A stretch of 64,000 bases of DNA, from the NCBI RefSeq assembly GCF_020379485.1, contig NC_063444.1, positions 3,916,652 through 3,980,651 on the forward strand. The letters run 5' to 3'. The notes beneath the pieces were generated by a model. The model searched no databases. It was not told where the DNA came from and saw only the letters and a list, made by a program, of their open reading frames with translations. A program made the translations under genes and the position numbers. Positions 1-12,460 of the stretch are shown here, in pieces. Position 1 is the first letter of the stretch. Each line of letters begins with the position of its first letter. Source of the stretch: Brassica napus. Its lineage: Eukaryota > Streptophyta > Magnoliopsida > Brassicales > Brassicaceae.

Positions 1-44
1 TCTTAGACTAAATAAATAACCGAAAAATAAAGGTAAAAAGATGG

Positions 45-62
45 TCTCCGGCAACGGCGCCA
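45..62 (-). other. Primer binding site of an LTR retrotransposon (tRNA-Asp type)
   Basis: Read on the minus strand this is TGGCGCCGTTGCCGGAGA. It closely matches the complement of a plant tRNA-Asp 3' end, the usual minus-strand primer of Athila-like and other Ty3/gypsy elements. It lies three bases internal to an LTR ending at base 66, so the element runs leftwards out of the window. Bases 1-44 would be the start of its leader and contain no gene. Confidence 0.75.
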
Positions 63-65
63 AAT

Positions 66-1440
66 TGATATTACGTGTATACGCACACCAATTAACCTAA
101 TGTGCACACTACCACAATCGATTGGTATGTCGATGTAGCACTTTAGGATCGAATCCACAGAGACCAACGGTTACACTTTATCTTTATGGGATCAATACTT
201 AGCTAAAACAATATGGGGGTTTTAAGATTTGAGGGTTTTGTGAGAAACAAGTAACAAGATTAATTAAAGTATTCAGATAATTAAAATGCTAGCCTAGGGT
301 GGTTTGATCGGGTGTTAAACAAGTGTGAACCAAACAATTATTCAAGTTCAATTAAGAGCAAGTCTAGAACTCGGATCACTCAAATAGAACAGTCAACTGT
401 CGTGGTACTACCCCCTATGCTGATCGATCTTGATACCTAACTCTCGTTTGGATCAAGACGCGACAGCAAGCAATAAAGATCAAGTCCGATATGTTCACAA
501 AACACCCTAACATCTACTTTCGCTGGTTAGGGATGCAATGCTCATTCAAGTTATGTCTAGCAACCTATAACACTTTTGATGAATATATTAAACCTAGAAT
601 CAGACACTAAGTGGTTAACTTGATGCAAGTCTTAAGAACAACAGTGAATGAAGACAATCGATTTATAACTTATTTATGTCAAGTTCACGGATCTAACACC
701 CTAAGACCCTATACTAAGCAAGCTGACTACTCAGCCATGAAGCAAGAAAACACAGAGACAGAGATATAAAACAACATGAAATATGATTGAAATAAAGTAA
801 TAGGGTTCAGGGGGTTCTTCTCTAATTCGAGAGAGATGGCCTTCTCCCTTTACAAAGTAGTCAAATCTCAAGTCTCCAACTCTAAGATCTGGTTTCTTCT
901 CAAAGAAAAAAGGCGTAGAATAGTCAGGAGAAACAGAAAAAGAAGATATATCAAAGCCACAGGCGGCTGGGAGAGAAAATAGAGAGATTAGGGCAAATCC
1001 CGAAATAGGTTGTAGTTTCCTTAAAAATCTCCGCCGCTGGAACAGGCACTCTGGTTGTTCCGCTATCCGGAACAGTCACTCGGGTTGCTCCGCTATTCGT
1101 CATCAAGACTGTTCTGCGTGAAAATCACCAAATTACACTGTTTTCTGCCTCTTTTGTTCCAGCTGGTTCATCTTCCATCCAATGCAACTCCAGACCTGTA
1201 ATGACTCGAAAAGGACTAAGAAGATTCTATAAAGACTTGAAAACCAATTTAAAAACATATATACAAGATGTATAAAACACCATATATCAGACGGGTATCC
1301 GAACGACCACCCCTATCAGAGTCTATACTATTGTTTTGACTTTTGTCGTAACGGAAACTAATTTTGTGTGAAACCGGCAACATGCATGCCATAGTACTAG
1401 ACAAGGTAATGCATGTGTTAAGTACAATCATGCCTTATCA
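66..1440 (-). mobile_element. 5' LTR of a minus-strand Ty3/gypsy-type retrotransposon
   Basis: On the minus strand the segment starts TGATAAGGCATGATTG and ends ATATCA, giving TG...CA termini with a TGATA/TATCA inverted pair. The primer binding site follows three bases later. The 1375-bp length fits the long LTRs of Athila-like elements, but no coding part is in the window, so the lineage is an inference. The target duplication cannot be tested because the other LTR is off the left edge. A 60-codon minus-strand frame inside it is not considered a gene. Confidence 0.75.
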
Positions 1441-3255
1441 GGAGTATAACAACAAAACAAATAATACTCTGCAGCTAGTTGGTTTTGTATTTGCTTGTTT
1501 GTAATCCCATGTTTATCATTACTTTACGAGATAACATCTTTGTTATGTATGATCAAAATCTTCTGCATTTAACAATTTCATAAATAATCATACAGATCAA
1601 TATAAACAGTATTGCCAATGTGAGAATATGGTTAGCACTTAGCACACAAACATATACTATTGAATATTCTAGTCAAAACGTAAACGTCAAGATAAGAGGC
1701 ATTTATTTCTCAAATGCGTGTGAAATCCGTGTGTGCAATAATATGTCAACGCTCATAGAATAAACCCATGTCTACTGTCTTTACATTGACCTCTTAATAA
1801 AGTTAAACCTCTGTGCCAAACCTCCTCGTAGAATCAATGGTGACGGGTTCCATCCGAATTAATATAACAGTAAACTATAGTGTTAGTTATGCGTATGACC
1901 GTGGTTATTATATTTTTCTTTTAATAAAGAGTTATATTTGGTTTAAACTTTTAACCCTTTAAAATTCCGCACTAGTTAACTTCCGTTCAATTAGCAACTT
2001 ATAGCTAAATGTTAACACGTCTCCTATATAATTTAAGAAGCTTCGGTCGCATCGTATAACAATTGATGTGTGACAATATTGCATAATATTGTAGAGATAC
2101 AAACGAACATGTTTCTTTCACCTGCTTATTAGAAAAACTTGATTAATTATTGAGAAGGGATTACAAAAACGAGGATGGTTTTCTATATACGGAAAACTTA
2201 ATTAAATACTGGAAACAACACTCTGGAACAAGAACGTGTTGAGTATCTTTAACACACATGTCTGAAGATACGTTTTCACCAAGTTTTGCCATCATGGGAA
2301 TAACGTGGAGTTGGAGAGAGGGAGAGGAGTTTAAAATGTTTGAAGTATGGCTTAAATCTCGTATATCAGTGTGCTTTGTTGGCTTGTGTTCTGTTATCTG
2401 ACGATAAAAAGGAACTATTATGATATATCTATCTATACTTGCTTGTTGAAACTAAGGTGCATGACAAAATAGTTGGAATACTAATCGGTAGCATGAACAC
2501 GTCATATTAAAGCACATGAGAAAACTTTGGAAAAGAATCTTTAATGGATAAGAAGAATGGACGAGGATCGTGGGCCTCTTTATAACTTATGTTTTTTTCT
2601 AGGTGGTACCAAAGGAAAACAACATGAAAGTATATGTGCTTCAATTCTTGTTGAGAATATATATCTTTTTTGGTTTCGAGGGGATCGTGTTTGGGACCGT
2701 ATAGTGTTCGTGAAGCCATCGGTGCGAGACAGTGTTATCCGAAAGCTACCAATGTGATGTTTGGAGCTATGCATGGTTCATATATTATGCGTTTATATAT
2801 ATACTACTGATTATTCTATTTTGATGGATTTGCTTCCAAATATAATCCCAAAACATAGGTTAGAGGAACAGAGTCTCATTAACAACTTGTATCTTAATCT
2901 ACTTCGGCCTCTTCGGGCACTTTCATGTTTCCTCATGATTAAGATGAATAGCTAAATAACGCAATTTGTTTTTACAGTTATGCATCAAAATAATATTAAA
3001 TTTAAGAATTATTAATATCTTCCAAGAAGTTGAAGAAAGAACTAAAATATTTCATTGTTTTGATGTTCTCTTATAAAATACAGAAAATGATATTTTCTTG
3101 CATTGCAATTTGTAAATGCATAGATGATCGACGTGCACGACAATAATAATACAACTTGTTAGGTCAACTACCCCATGTTATAGTTTAATCGTTGACAAAA
3201 ATGGTGTTTTAAATAACAACCCGTGGTTTGGGTCTACGTCAATGGCACGTTATTA
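1441..3255. other. Intergenic, no recognisable gene
   Basis: AT-rich sequence without a protein I recognise. Several 60-70 codon frames overlap on both strands around 2507-2955; they lack family motifs and codon continuity, so I do not call them. A gene remnant there cannot be excluded. Confidence 0.5.
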
Positions 3256-5768
3256 CACTACAAGAATTTACTTAAATAGCTACTGATTATTTTGTAGCTA
3301 TCACGTACGATCTATAGCTAAAATCAGTTTAGCTACAGATGGCAACAAATTAAATCTCTGGCCTCAGCTTTCACGCTAAACAAAATCTCTAGCCATTTTG
3401 TAGCCATTTAGCAATGAATTAGCAAGAGCTTTTTCTGTAGCCACCAGCAACAACATTGCTACAACTTATTTTATTGCTAACTAGTGACAAGCATAGCTAC
3501 AAATATTTTGTAGCCACATTATAATTTTAAAACTTTAATTGAAATTGAAATATAATTATTTATTTAAAATTATAGTTAATTCTCAAAATGAAAAAGTGTC
3601 AATTTTAATTTTCGAACATAATCCAACAAAAAGTCACTTGTTTGATACCAAAATGTTAACATTGTAAAACCAAATACAAAAAGATCTAAAACTAATGAAA
3701 TTTTTGTTGAAAACCCAGCTTCTCCAAAGCTTTAAATTGGTCATCTTGTCCGTCATATGGTGTTCCGTTAGAAATCATAAAGCTGTAGTTTAGAAGAACA
3801 AAAATTCACTAAGGGATAAAATCTTTAGGAGAATTAAAAGGAAACTTAACAAGGTCAATGAGGATTTACCTCTGAAAAAATCAATGCAAAATGTATGTAT
3901 ATGGCAGGATAGCCTCTATTCCTGTTGGTGCTGCAAAAACAACATAAAGGATTTAACTATTTGAAGCACAGAACAGGCGTCAAGATGTAACTTTCACAAA
4001 AAAAAAAATCATGAACAAAACACTTGCTGTGCAGATAAAATCTTACCATCCAAAAGTTGTACGACTTGTGTGTAGCACGAGAGTAAGGACCGAGAGGACT
4101 GTGTTACCAAAGATCTCAACATCTTTCATAATCTCCCTAAAGCTCGGGTCAGGATCAACGTCGCAGTCCGAATCGAAGCCTGCGATTAGAAAACAAACAC
4201 AGACTTCAACAAACTTAAATGTGAAATCAAACACGGCGAATCTGGTGTTTGAAGAAATCTGAGTTCCTTCTAAGGCAGACAGACATTAGAAATCAAGCAC
4301 GGAACTGGTACCTGAAACTAAGCTGAGGAACTTCTCTTCTTGAATGAGGGCGGTTAACTCGAAATCTAGAAACACATATAGAGAGAGCTGCAATCTTCAG
4401 GAGAATAAACGTCGACAAGTCGATTTAAGAGAGCAATAACATATGCTTTGCTTCCCCCTGTGGGAAGGACGAAGCTGAAGTACATCTTTCTTTGCTCGCT
4501 TTGAATTTGTCTCCCTTCACTCGGCCGCGTACTTCCCGATGAGAACCCTAAATCGATTCGTCATAAAACACTTCAACTACACAAATCTAAACAATATAAT
4601 TTCACAGTAAATAAGGAAGAGGCTGAATGAAGAAATTAACCCAACTCAATTACGATTTGTAAACACCCACTACCCAGATCCGAATTACAAAATTAAAGAA
4701 GAATCTGTCTTGAAGCTATTAGAAAACGAAAAGATAAATATTGAAAAAGGCTGTGTATATCATCACCGTGAAGGGGAAAAGAGATTTGGAGAGAGACTGA
4801 GAAAGATGGAGAACAAGAATTAAAGTTATAATCAGAAAATTTTGGCGGAGATTTGAGAAAATATTTTTTTTGGGGGGGGGGGGGATACTGAAAGTTTTTG
4901 GAAAATATTTCGCGGCCATGAAATAAATCTAGCGGCTGGCGCTGATTTCTAATTTTTTTTTGGTAAGTGACGAAATGAGATAAATTATATACTCATATTC
5001 TAATAAATACTTTCTAAATTATATCGATGCCTGCTAAAATCAAATATGCAACTAGTGTTATTATATTTTAATAACTATAATAAACATCTAAATTCCCAAT
5101 ATACAACTATGGATATTATGTTCATGGTTTAGGATATACATATTTAGGGTTTATTGTTTAGGGTATAGATTTCTAGGGTTTTCTTTTCAAAAAAATGAAG
5201 ATTTACAGGGTTTAGAGTTTACTAAGCAGATTTTATGGTTTATGGTGTAAGATGTAAGGTTTAAGTTTAAGATTAGGTTCAATGTTTACATTTTTTTCAA
5301 TTCGATACATAAAAATATTACATAAATGTGAATTTTACACCCTCAATTAAACACTTTTACAAAAAATTGTTTGTCTCAGTCTCTATAATCTATATGATCA
5401 CTTATCACTAAATACATAAATCTCATATCAAAATTGTCTTAATGTGTAGTGGAATACATTTCTTTAATCGAATTTTAAAATACTGGTGATACTATCTATC
5501 ATATCATATGATGCCAAAGTATTCATAATCATTTGTTTGTTAAAATTGCTATTGCGATAACTTATTCTTTAGCTAATCAGTAGCAAGTTAGTTATGGAAT
5601 AACTACAAATCACAGTTGTAGCTACTTAGCTAGAGATCGCAACAGATTTAGCTACAAATTTATAAATTTCTACTTTTGTTGCTATCTGTTGCTATTTACG
5701 TAGCTAATGAATATGGCTACGGAATTGTGGTCGCTTGTCCTTAGCTATATTAAACAATTCTTGTACTG
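3256..5768. mobile_element. Non-autonomous CACTA-like DNA transposon
   Basis: The left end reads CACTACAAGAATTT and the right end CAATTCTTGTACTG, an inverted repeat with one mismatch in the terminal CACTACAAG. Both subterminal regions are rich in TAGCTAC/GTAGCTA words (3285-3500 and 5575-5760), as expected for CACTA subterminal transposase-binding repeats. The flanking triplets (TTA left, CGC right) do not match, so it is old or the right end is altered. No transposase is visible. The interior, roughly 3700-4600, has minus-strand exon-like pieces (see separate entry). Confidence 0.65.
4011..4262 (-). pseudogene. Exon-like fragment inside the CACTA-like element
   Basis: On the minus strand a short open stretch encodes an acidic run (DCDVDPDPSF) followed by FREIMKDVEIFGNT, preceded by a good acceptor (ATCGCAG) and followed by a good donor (GTAAGA). 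It therefore looks like one exon of a gene carried in the element. I do not recognise the family. The stretch from about 4380 to 4920 resembles an untranslated leader on the same strand. It could be a captured host fragment or a decayed transposon gene. Confidence 0.3.
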
Positions 5769-6502
5769 CGCACACAACACGATCTGTGCTTCTGTTCACA
5801 TGACTAATCGTATAGTTTATTACACGAAAACCGGACTACAGAATATAATCGCATTCACGAGTGAATTGATCTCATGAAAAGAGATCATAAAATAGACATG
5901 TCTATAAGTAAGAAGATAAATGTTGAAACAATGGCGTTCCAAGCAGCTAAGGAATTAATAAAGGTGCTTTTAAGTAAAATATTGGTTTACTATTTAGTAT
6001 TTGTCTACAACCTGCATGAAATCTTCTTTATTTTGGTGAATAAATTTAAACTGTCACAATAATTAGTTTGCGAAATTGTTTATTTCAGTTTATTTTCTCT
6101 CTTCTTTTTATAATCTCATCAATACACGAGACATTACAAATTCGACACGTGAGGAGAACCAAATAGCTGGCTGTAAAATTTTAGGTTCATATCATAAACA
6201 GTAGTCAACATTAGCATTCACAGATACACCGTCGGATCAACCTTTAGAAATATCTGATGGTTCGTATATGAGTTAACGGGACCACCCCGCTTACCGAGAT
6301 AGTCAATGGCTCTGTGTTTAAAGAGATGATAATCTTTTTCCTTTCGTAGTATTACTTTTTTTGCTAAAAATACTACTTTTTTTATTCCTCAGCTAATAAT
6401 ACTCTTAATTTTAAATAGTCACCATTTCTTCTCATTAGTCGTATTCAGTAATCCCTGTCTAGTAGAACTTCAGTTAAACCAGTATTTATAGTATTTAGTT
6501 AG
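5769..6502. other. Intergenic, nothing recognised
   Basis: AT-rich. A 62-codon plus frame at 5874-6062 shows no family features. The last five bases, GTTAG (6498-6502), form the left side of the copia target duplication. Confidence 0.5.
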
Positions 6503-6751
6503 TGTTATAAAAAGAACTGGAATTTTATTATATCGCAGGAATTTAAATAAAGCAAAATTTTATACCCGTACGAAGAAGATAATACTGATAAGAAGAGAAG
6601 ATGTGTTATTGAAGGAGAAGGATGGTGTGTTTACAAACGAACGCAAACGTTCGTATATATAGAAGAAAATTTACTGTGCAAATAGTGCAGCGGGCCTCAC
6701 ATCCTTTTATATTTTCAACATATACGGCTGCTTTATTTGACTTTCATAACA
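6503..6751 (-). repeat. 3' LTR of the copia element
   Basis: 249 bp with TG...CA ends and a TGTTAT/ATAACA inverted pair. It is almost identical to 19216-19463. It is the 3' LTR because the coding strand is minus. Confidence 0.95.
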
Positions 6752-6762
6752 CTCCCCCTTGG
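6752..6762 (-). other. Polypurine tract of the copia element
   Basis: On the minus strand CCAAGGGGGAG directly abuts the 3' LTR, the expected place and composition for the plus-strand primer of reverse transcription. Confidence 0.75.
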
Positions 6763-6896
6763 GGACCGGTGTCACTATTCATTCTCGCTTAACGTCTTTG
6801 TTGCCTCGTTAAAAACCTTTCCAGGAAAACCCTATGGGAAAAACCATAGTAAGGTAAAAAGAGTACAACTACGTAAGCTCCCCCTCGAATGAGCAG

Positions 6897-8937
6897 TCAT
6901 AGATCCTTCTGATGACGCATTCCAATGTTGTGGATGTGTTTTCTGAATACTGAAGTCGGAAGTGATTTTGTGAAGAGGTCAGCTGCATTGTCGCATGATT
7001 GGACATATCTTACTTCAATCTCTTTCTTCTTCACGAGCTCTTGAGTGTATGAGAAGAACTTCGGATGAATATGCTTCGTTCTATCGCTTTTGATATATCC
7101 GTCCTTTGTTTGAGCAACACATGATGTATTATCTTCATATAGAATAGTTGGCTCCGTATTTTCGTCAATCCCGCTGCTTGAACAGATGTGTCGGCTCATT
7201 GATCTCAGCCAAACACATTCTCTACTTGCTTCATGGAGCGCAATGATCTCAGCATGATTTGAAGAAGTAGCCACAAGCGTTTGTTTCTGAGAACGCCAAG
7301 ATATAGCAGTGCCTCCGATCGTAAAAACGTATCCTGTTTGCGATCGGGCTTTGTGTGGATCTGAAAGATATCCTGCATCTGCAAAACCAACCATTTGACC
7401 TTTTGAACTTTTAGGATAAAACAAGCCTAAATCAATGGTCCCTTGGAGGTAACGAAAAACATGCTTAATCCCATTCCAATGTCTTCGAGTTGGGGATGAG
7501 CTGAATCTTGCCAAAAGATTCACAGCAAATGATATATCAGGCCGTGTACAATCTGCAAAGTACATCAGTGCTCCAATTGCACTTAGATATGGTACTTCCG
7601 GACCAAGTATCTCTTCTTTCTCCTCAGGTGGTCGAAATGGATCACTTTCAATATTAAGTGATCTAACGACCATTGGGGTGATAAGAGGAGTTGATTTATC
7701 CATGTTAAATCGTTTCAACACTCTTTTAGTGTATGTGGATTGATGCACAAATATACCATTTTGTGAATGTTCTATTTGTAGGCCAAGACAATATTGTGTC
7801 TGTCCAAGATCTTTCATCTCAAATTCTCCTTTGAGATAGTCTGATGCCTTTTGTATTTCCTTTTGAGTTCCGATAATGTTAAGATCATCAACATATACCG
7901 CGATTAATACAAATCCGGATATTGTTTTCTTGATGAAAACACATGGGCATATAGGATCATTCACATATCCTTCTTTTGTTAAATGATCACTGAGACGATT
8001 ATACCACATACGTCCAGATTGCTTTAACCCATATAATGATCTTTGCAATTTTATTGCACATAACACTTTAGGTTTGGAACTTAATGCTTCTGGCATTTTA
8101 AATCCATCAGGAACTTTCATGTAGATATCAATATCTAATGATCCATATAGATAAGCTGTAACAACATCCATGAGACGCATCTCTAGATTTTTATCAGCTG
8201 CTAGACTCATCAGGAATCTAAATGTGATGGCATCCATAACTGGAGAATACGTTTCTTCATAATCGATTCCAGGTCTTTGAGAAAAACCTTGAGCCACTAG
8301 ACGAGCTTTGTATCTCGTAATCTCATTTTTCTCATTTCGCTTTCGAACGAAAACCCATTTGTACCCAACTGGTCTCACATCTGCAGGTGTGAGCACAATA
8401 GATCCAAATACTTTTCGTTTATTAAGCGAATCAAGTTCAGCTTGTATTGCATTTTTCCATTGTTCCCAATCATGTCTCTTTTGACATTCATAGACAGATT
8501 TTGGTTCTGGATCATCGATTTCTTCATTTATTTCACTTGACACAATATATGAGAAAGCATCATCAAGGTCATTTTGTTCATTTCTATTCCATATCCTTTT
8601 ATTATGGATGTAATTAATAGAAATCTCATGATTATATTTCGATTCATGATGCTCTGATTGATGATGCTCTGATTCATCAGAATCCTTATCATTTATTTCT
8701 TCCAAAATATTTTCTGCTATTTTGGGTGCATCATATATTTCAGCTTTCTTCTGTTTCCTAGGATTCTTATCCTTAGAACCAACAGGTCTACCACGCTTCA
8801 GGCGTGTTTTTGGCTCTCGTGAGTCATCCTCCTTTTCTTGTTCATTTGGCATTTTGATACGAGCAGGAGCATTTGCAGCTGGTATATGAGATTTAGTTAC
8901 CGTCTTGGTATCTACAAATGCATCAGGTAGCTGGTTA
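6897..8937 (-). pseudogene. Copia Pol, C-terminal half: reverse transcriptase and RNase H
   Basis: This is the 3' part of the copia polyprotein frame. It has the connector rich in charged residues, then the RVT_2-type reverse transcriptase with the YVDDL catalytic box (AVYVDDLNIIG), then the RNase H region (TRPDISFAVNLLARFSSSP, later SWRSQKQTLVATSS and LYEDNTSC) and the usual C-terminal tail. The open stretch from the first methionine is 651 codons, and coding extends about 28 codons further upstream to the CACTA insertion at 8937. No internal stop or frameshift is seen. It is interrupted only by the transposon, with its N-terminal half at 15728-17247. Confidence 0.9.
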
Positions 8938-8959
8938 CACTACAAGAAAACAAGGGGAT

Positions 8960-9300
8960 TCTGATGGCCGAAATCGTCGGAAATTCGTCGGAATAAACCG
9001 ATTCCGACGAATTTCTAACGAACCCGTCCGTCGGTATCGTTTCGTCGGAAAAAAAAAATCGTCGGAATTTCGTTAACTTCTGACGACTTTCTGACGAATA
9101 CCGAGAACGTCATTCTGACGAACTTCTAACGATATTACGATGCGGATACACGAGACCAGAGTTCATCGGAAAAACTACGTACCGATGGAGAACGTTCCTC
9201 GGACACTTCCGACGTAGAGTGTTCCTCGGTGCATTCCGACGGATATATGTCCGTCAGTATATTCCGACGACCACTGTCCGTCGGTATATACCCATTTTTT
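8960..9300. repeat. Left subterminal repeat array of the CACTA element
   Basis: Dense direct and inverted copies of CGTCGGAA/TTCCGACGA occur within about 350 bp of the left terminus. In CACTA elements such arrays are bound by the TNPA-type protein. Confidence 0.8.
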
Positions 9301-9493
9301 TTTCAAATTAATTTTACATTTTTATATATTTTTTGATATTAATAAATTTAAAAAATCAGAATTTTAAAACTAATAATATTATAAAATTTAAATTCATAAA
9401 AACCGAAATAGAAAAAAAAATTCATAAAATTTAAAATTCATACAAACCGAAATAAAAAAAAACATTCCGAAAGTTTTAAAAAGCCGAAATAAA

Positions 9494-11003
9494 CTAAGAT
9501 GAACTCGAAGACATCAAACGATCTAGCTTCTGCATAATCTCGGTGTTGAACTTCTTCTGGGATGCCAACTCAGCAAGGATAGTGGCATTCTCCGAACGGA
9601 TAGTGGCATTCTCGGAAAGGATAGTGGTGTTCTACTCCTCCAATGCCCCAATCCGTTCATCTTTGTCATGTAGCTCCTCGAGAATCATGGGATCGGCATA
9701 CGGAGCTTGTGAAGAAGATGCCGGATACGAAGAAGCACGACGGGCCAACCCAACTAAACGGCCTCCTTTCCTTTTAGGAACCGCCTACAAAAATATTTAA
9801 AGTAAGTAAATAGGGACAAGTAAGTAATCGACATTATTAAAAAAATATAATAATAAAAAAATTACCTTTTCAACCATCTCATTTATTTGCAATAGAGACA
9901 GGTTGGTTGAAGCTCCCGTGGAGTCGCCGTCATCAGAGAGAGGCTGAGATTGGGAAACTATTTCAGTTTCCACCAAATCAACTACACCTTTGATCACGGG
10001 GTCCTGAATTTGACCCGTCGTCTTGTTAGTGTGAGCCACCTTAATGAGTTGTAGACGATCAACGGGATTACCGTCATTTGCTTCTATCTAAAAAAATCGT
10101 CATTATTAGCCAAGAAATATATAAAATATTTATTTAAAAAATATAAAGATAAATAATAATAAAAAAACTTACAAGTTCATCCTCCTTAGTAGACATAGAG
10201 CAAGCGCCGAGGTTGTGCACATACATACCTTTCCCGCCACGATCGCTCTTCCGGTTCCTGGAGTTCCTAGAAGACGTCTCTGCAGTTTCTTCCTTCTCCC
10301 AATGAGCTATCAACTGCTCCCACACCGACCCGTTGATGAACAATGGCTTCTTGTTCTTCTGCCAAACTGTCTTCCACGAGTTTATCTGCTTTGTGTAAGA
10401 GTCCATGGCCTTTTCGTTGAATTTCTTACGGACTGTTTCCGTAAGATCGGAGTGCCAGTTGAACTCTTGCTACAAAACAAACACAATTTAATAAGTAAAT
10501 ATATTTAAAAAAATGTTCAAACTTTAAAAAAATGAAGAGTTACTATACCGCGAACTGACGAAACCACAACTCTCGTTCGTCGGAAGGGATCACACTCCAC
10601 TTTGGATATCCAAAACGGAGCATGGAGTACATCATCTGGTTGATGCTCCGGCTAATGCCATTTTTCGACTTGGTGAACCTTTAAAAAAAATACAAGTTAG
10701 CAAGTTAATTAAAGGAAAAAATATAACGGTACAAATAAAAAAAATACTAACCAAGTGCTATGGCCTCGTCGTGGGTTGGTTTGGAGAAACGGGAGATGCT
10801 CTCGACCTGGTTGTTGAACCAATAGATGAACCGGCATGACCCCCGGATCCTGTTGAGCAGCAGCGTGAGGGGCAGCGTGAGGGGCTGAGGGTGCTGGAGC
10901 GGGAATATATGCGGGAACCGAGTCATGAGACGATCCCGATGCACGGGAACTGCTCACCGAACTACGTCGAAGACGGGCTGCTGGGCGTGCTTCATCCTCG
11001 GCC
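9494..11003 (-). pseudogene. TNPA-like gene of the CACTA element (Transposase_24 / Ptta-En-Spm family)
   Basis: Five exons join in frame with normal GT-AG signals: 11003-10752, 10678-10549, 10469-10173, 10087-9866 and 9784-9494. The product has a Ser/Ala/Pro-rich start, then the conserved core of the plant Ptta/En/Spm protein ([55 protein letters not shown]). Its C-terminal part should be a coiled coil with repeats of the S-E-N-A-T-I type. Codon 9634-9632 is TAG where the repeat context suggests CAG, so the last ~45 codons are cut off. The first exon and start codon were not found; a leader exon may lie near 11630-11820, where CAT|GTAAGA makes a donor. The protein binds subterminal repeats in the En/Spm model. 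Confidence 0.8.
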
Positions 11004-11032
11004 CTAAAAAAAAAAATTAACCCATCAAACAT

Positions 11033-11600
11033 ATTTTCAAATCATTTCTATTTTTAATGTTTTCATTTATATATTTACAAAAGGTTTTATAAACGTTTTA
11101 AAAAAAACTATTAAACCTTTTATATATATATATTATACAAAATTATAAAAAATTTATAAATATAGAAAAATGTTGTTAAAAATTTATAAATGAAGAAAAA
11201 TGTTGTTAAATATTTATATTTTTTTAAAAAAACGTTTTATTATACATAGTTTATTAGTGGAAACTTATAAAAAATTATAAAAAATTTTAAAATTTTTATT
11301 ATACATGATTTACATATATATATATATATATATGTATACAAAATTATAAAAAATTTATAAATATAGAAAAATGTTGTTAAATATTTTTAAAAAATTTTAA
11401 AAACGTTTTATTATATATATTTCATTATTGGAAACTTGAAAAACGTTTTTAAAAATCAAAAAATGTTCCAAAAAAAACTAAAACAACAATCCAAACAACA
11501 ATCCTAACTTATATATCTTAAACTATCCATTCAATCCTAAAATTTTCAACCAAACAACCTAAAATCCGAGATCAACTTCCAAAACCCTAAACAATTGATA
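11033..11600. other. AT-rich spacer or intron of the TNPA-like gene
   Basis: Very AT-rich, with (TA)n near 11310-11335 and repeated AAATTATAAAAAATTTATAA blocks. No coding potential. It probably forms the first intron between a leader exon near 11630-11820 and the exon ending at 11003. Confidence 0.45.
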
Positions 11601-11799
11601 AAAAAGAAGGTTTGGGATGATTCTTACATGATTTGGGGTTTGGGGAAGAGATATGAGGGTGAGGAGAGGATTTGCCGGTGAAGAGAGGTGGAGAAAGGCC
11701 GGAATCGCCGGAGAGGGGGAGAAATCGCCGGACTGTTTTCGTTTTGTGAGAGAGAGGCCGCGGAGATAACGAAGAAGGAAGAAGAAGGGTTTTTTTTAT

Positions 11800-12440
11800 A
11801 TCCGAGGATTCCGACGGACACGGGTTCGTCGGTATTTCGTCGGTATAATTAAATTATACCAAATGCCGATTCACGAAAATTTTCAAGCGGTTTGGTTCTC
11901 CCGGGCTAATTGAAATTCCGACGGAATGTGTCCGTCAGTATTTTCCGACAGACACATTCCGTCGGTATATTCCGACGGAATTCCGACGACTTAGTGTTTA
12001 AGGTGTTGATTTCAAGTTACTAAATGCAAAATCCAAATCTTTGATAATATATATAGTATTTGCATAAAGATTTAACAATAAAAATATAACACGATTTTAC
12101 ACAACAACATTTTTTGTAGTGTAAGCTTATATAAATATGATTGTATAAGTATATAATGTTAAGATGAGATGTTATGAAAACAATGATATGCATACATAAA
12201 TATTTTAATGAGTTGTTATATTTGAACGGTTGCGATCTAATACTATACTAAACACTTATTATGTGTTATTTTCATAGTTTTGGCATCTAAATTTATAGAT
12301 TTTTATGATTGAAACTTTATAGAAAAACATGTCGTCGGTATTTTCCGACGAAATACCGACGACCTTTCCAATTTTCAATGAAACCCGTTGTCGTCGCTAT
12401 GTCATCGGTATATTGCGAGGGATTTCCGACGGACCATAAA
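11800..12440. repeat. Internal CGTCGG repeat blocks between the two transposase genes
   Basis: Two further clusters of the subterminal-type words lie inside the element: 11805-11995 and 12330-12435. Between them, at 12110-12120, the sequence reads TTTTTGTAGTG, which resembles a CACTA right terminus. No matching left terminus was found nearby. The block may be the promoter of the TNPA-like gene or a scar from joining two CACTA elements. Confidence 0.5.
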
Positions 12441-12460
12441 AAAAAGAAAAAAAAAAAAAA

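Noticed and set aside
2507..2955. Overlapping 64-70 codon frames
   Set aside because: No conserved motif, no splice-supported continuation and overlapping frames on both strands.
5100..5290. Telomere-like TTTAGGG words
   Set aside because: Several TTTAGGGTTTA-like words occur, but they are irregular and degenerate and are not a tandem array, so this is neither an interstitial telomere nor a regulatory telo-box cluster that I can defend.
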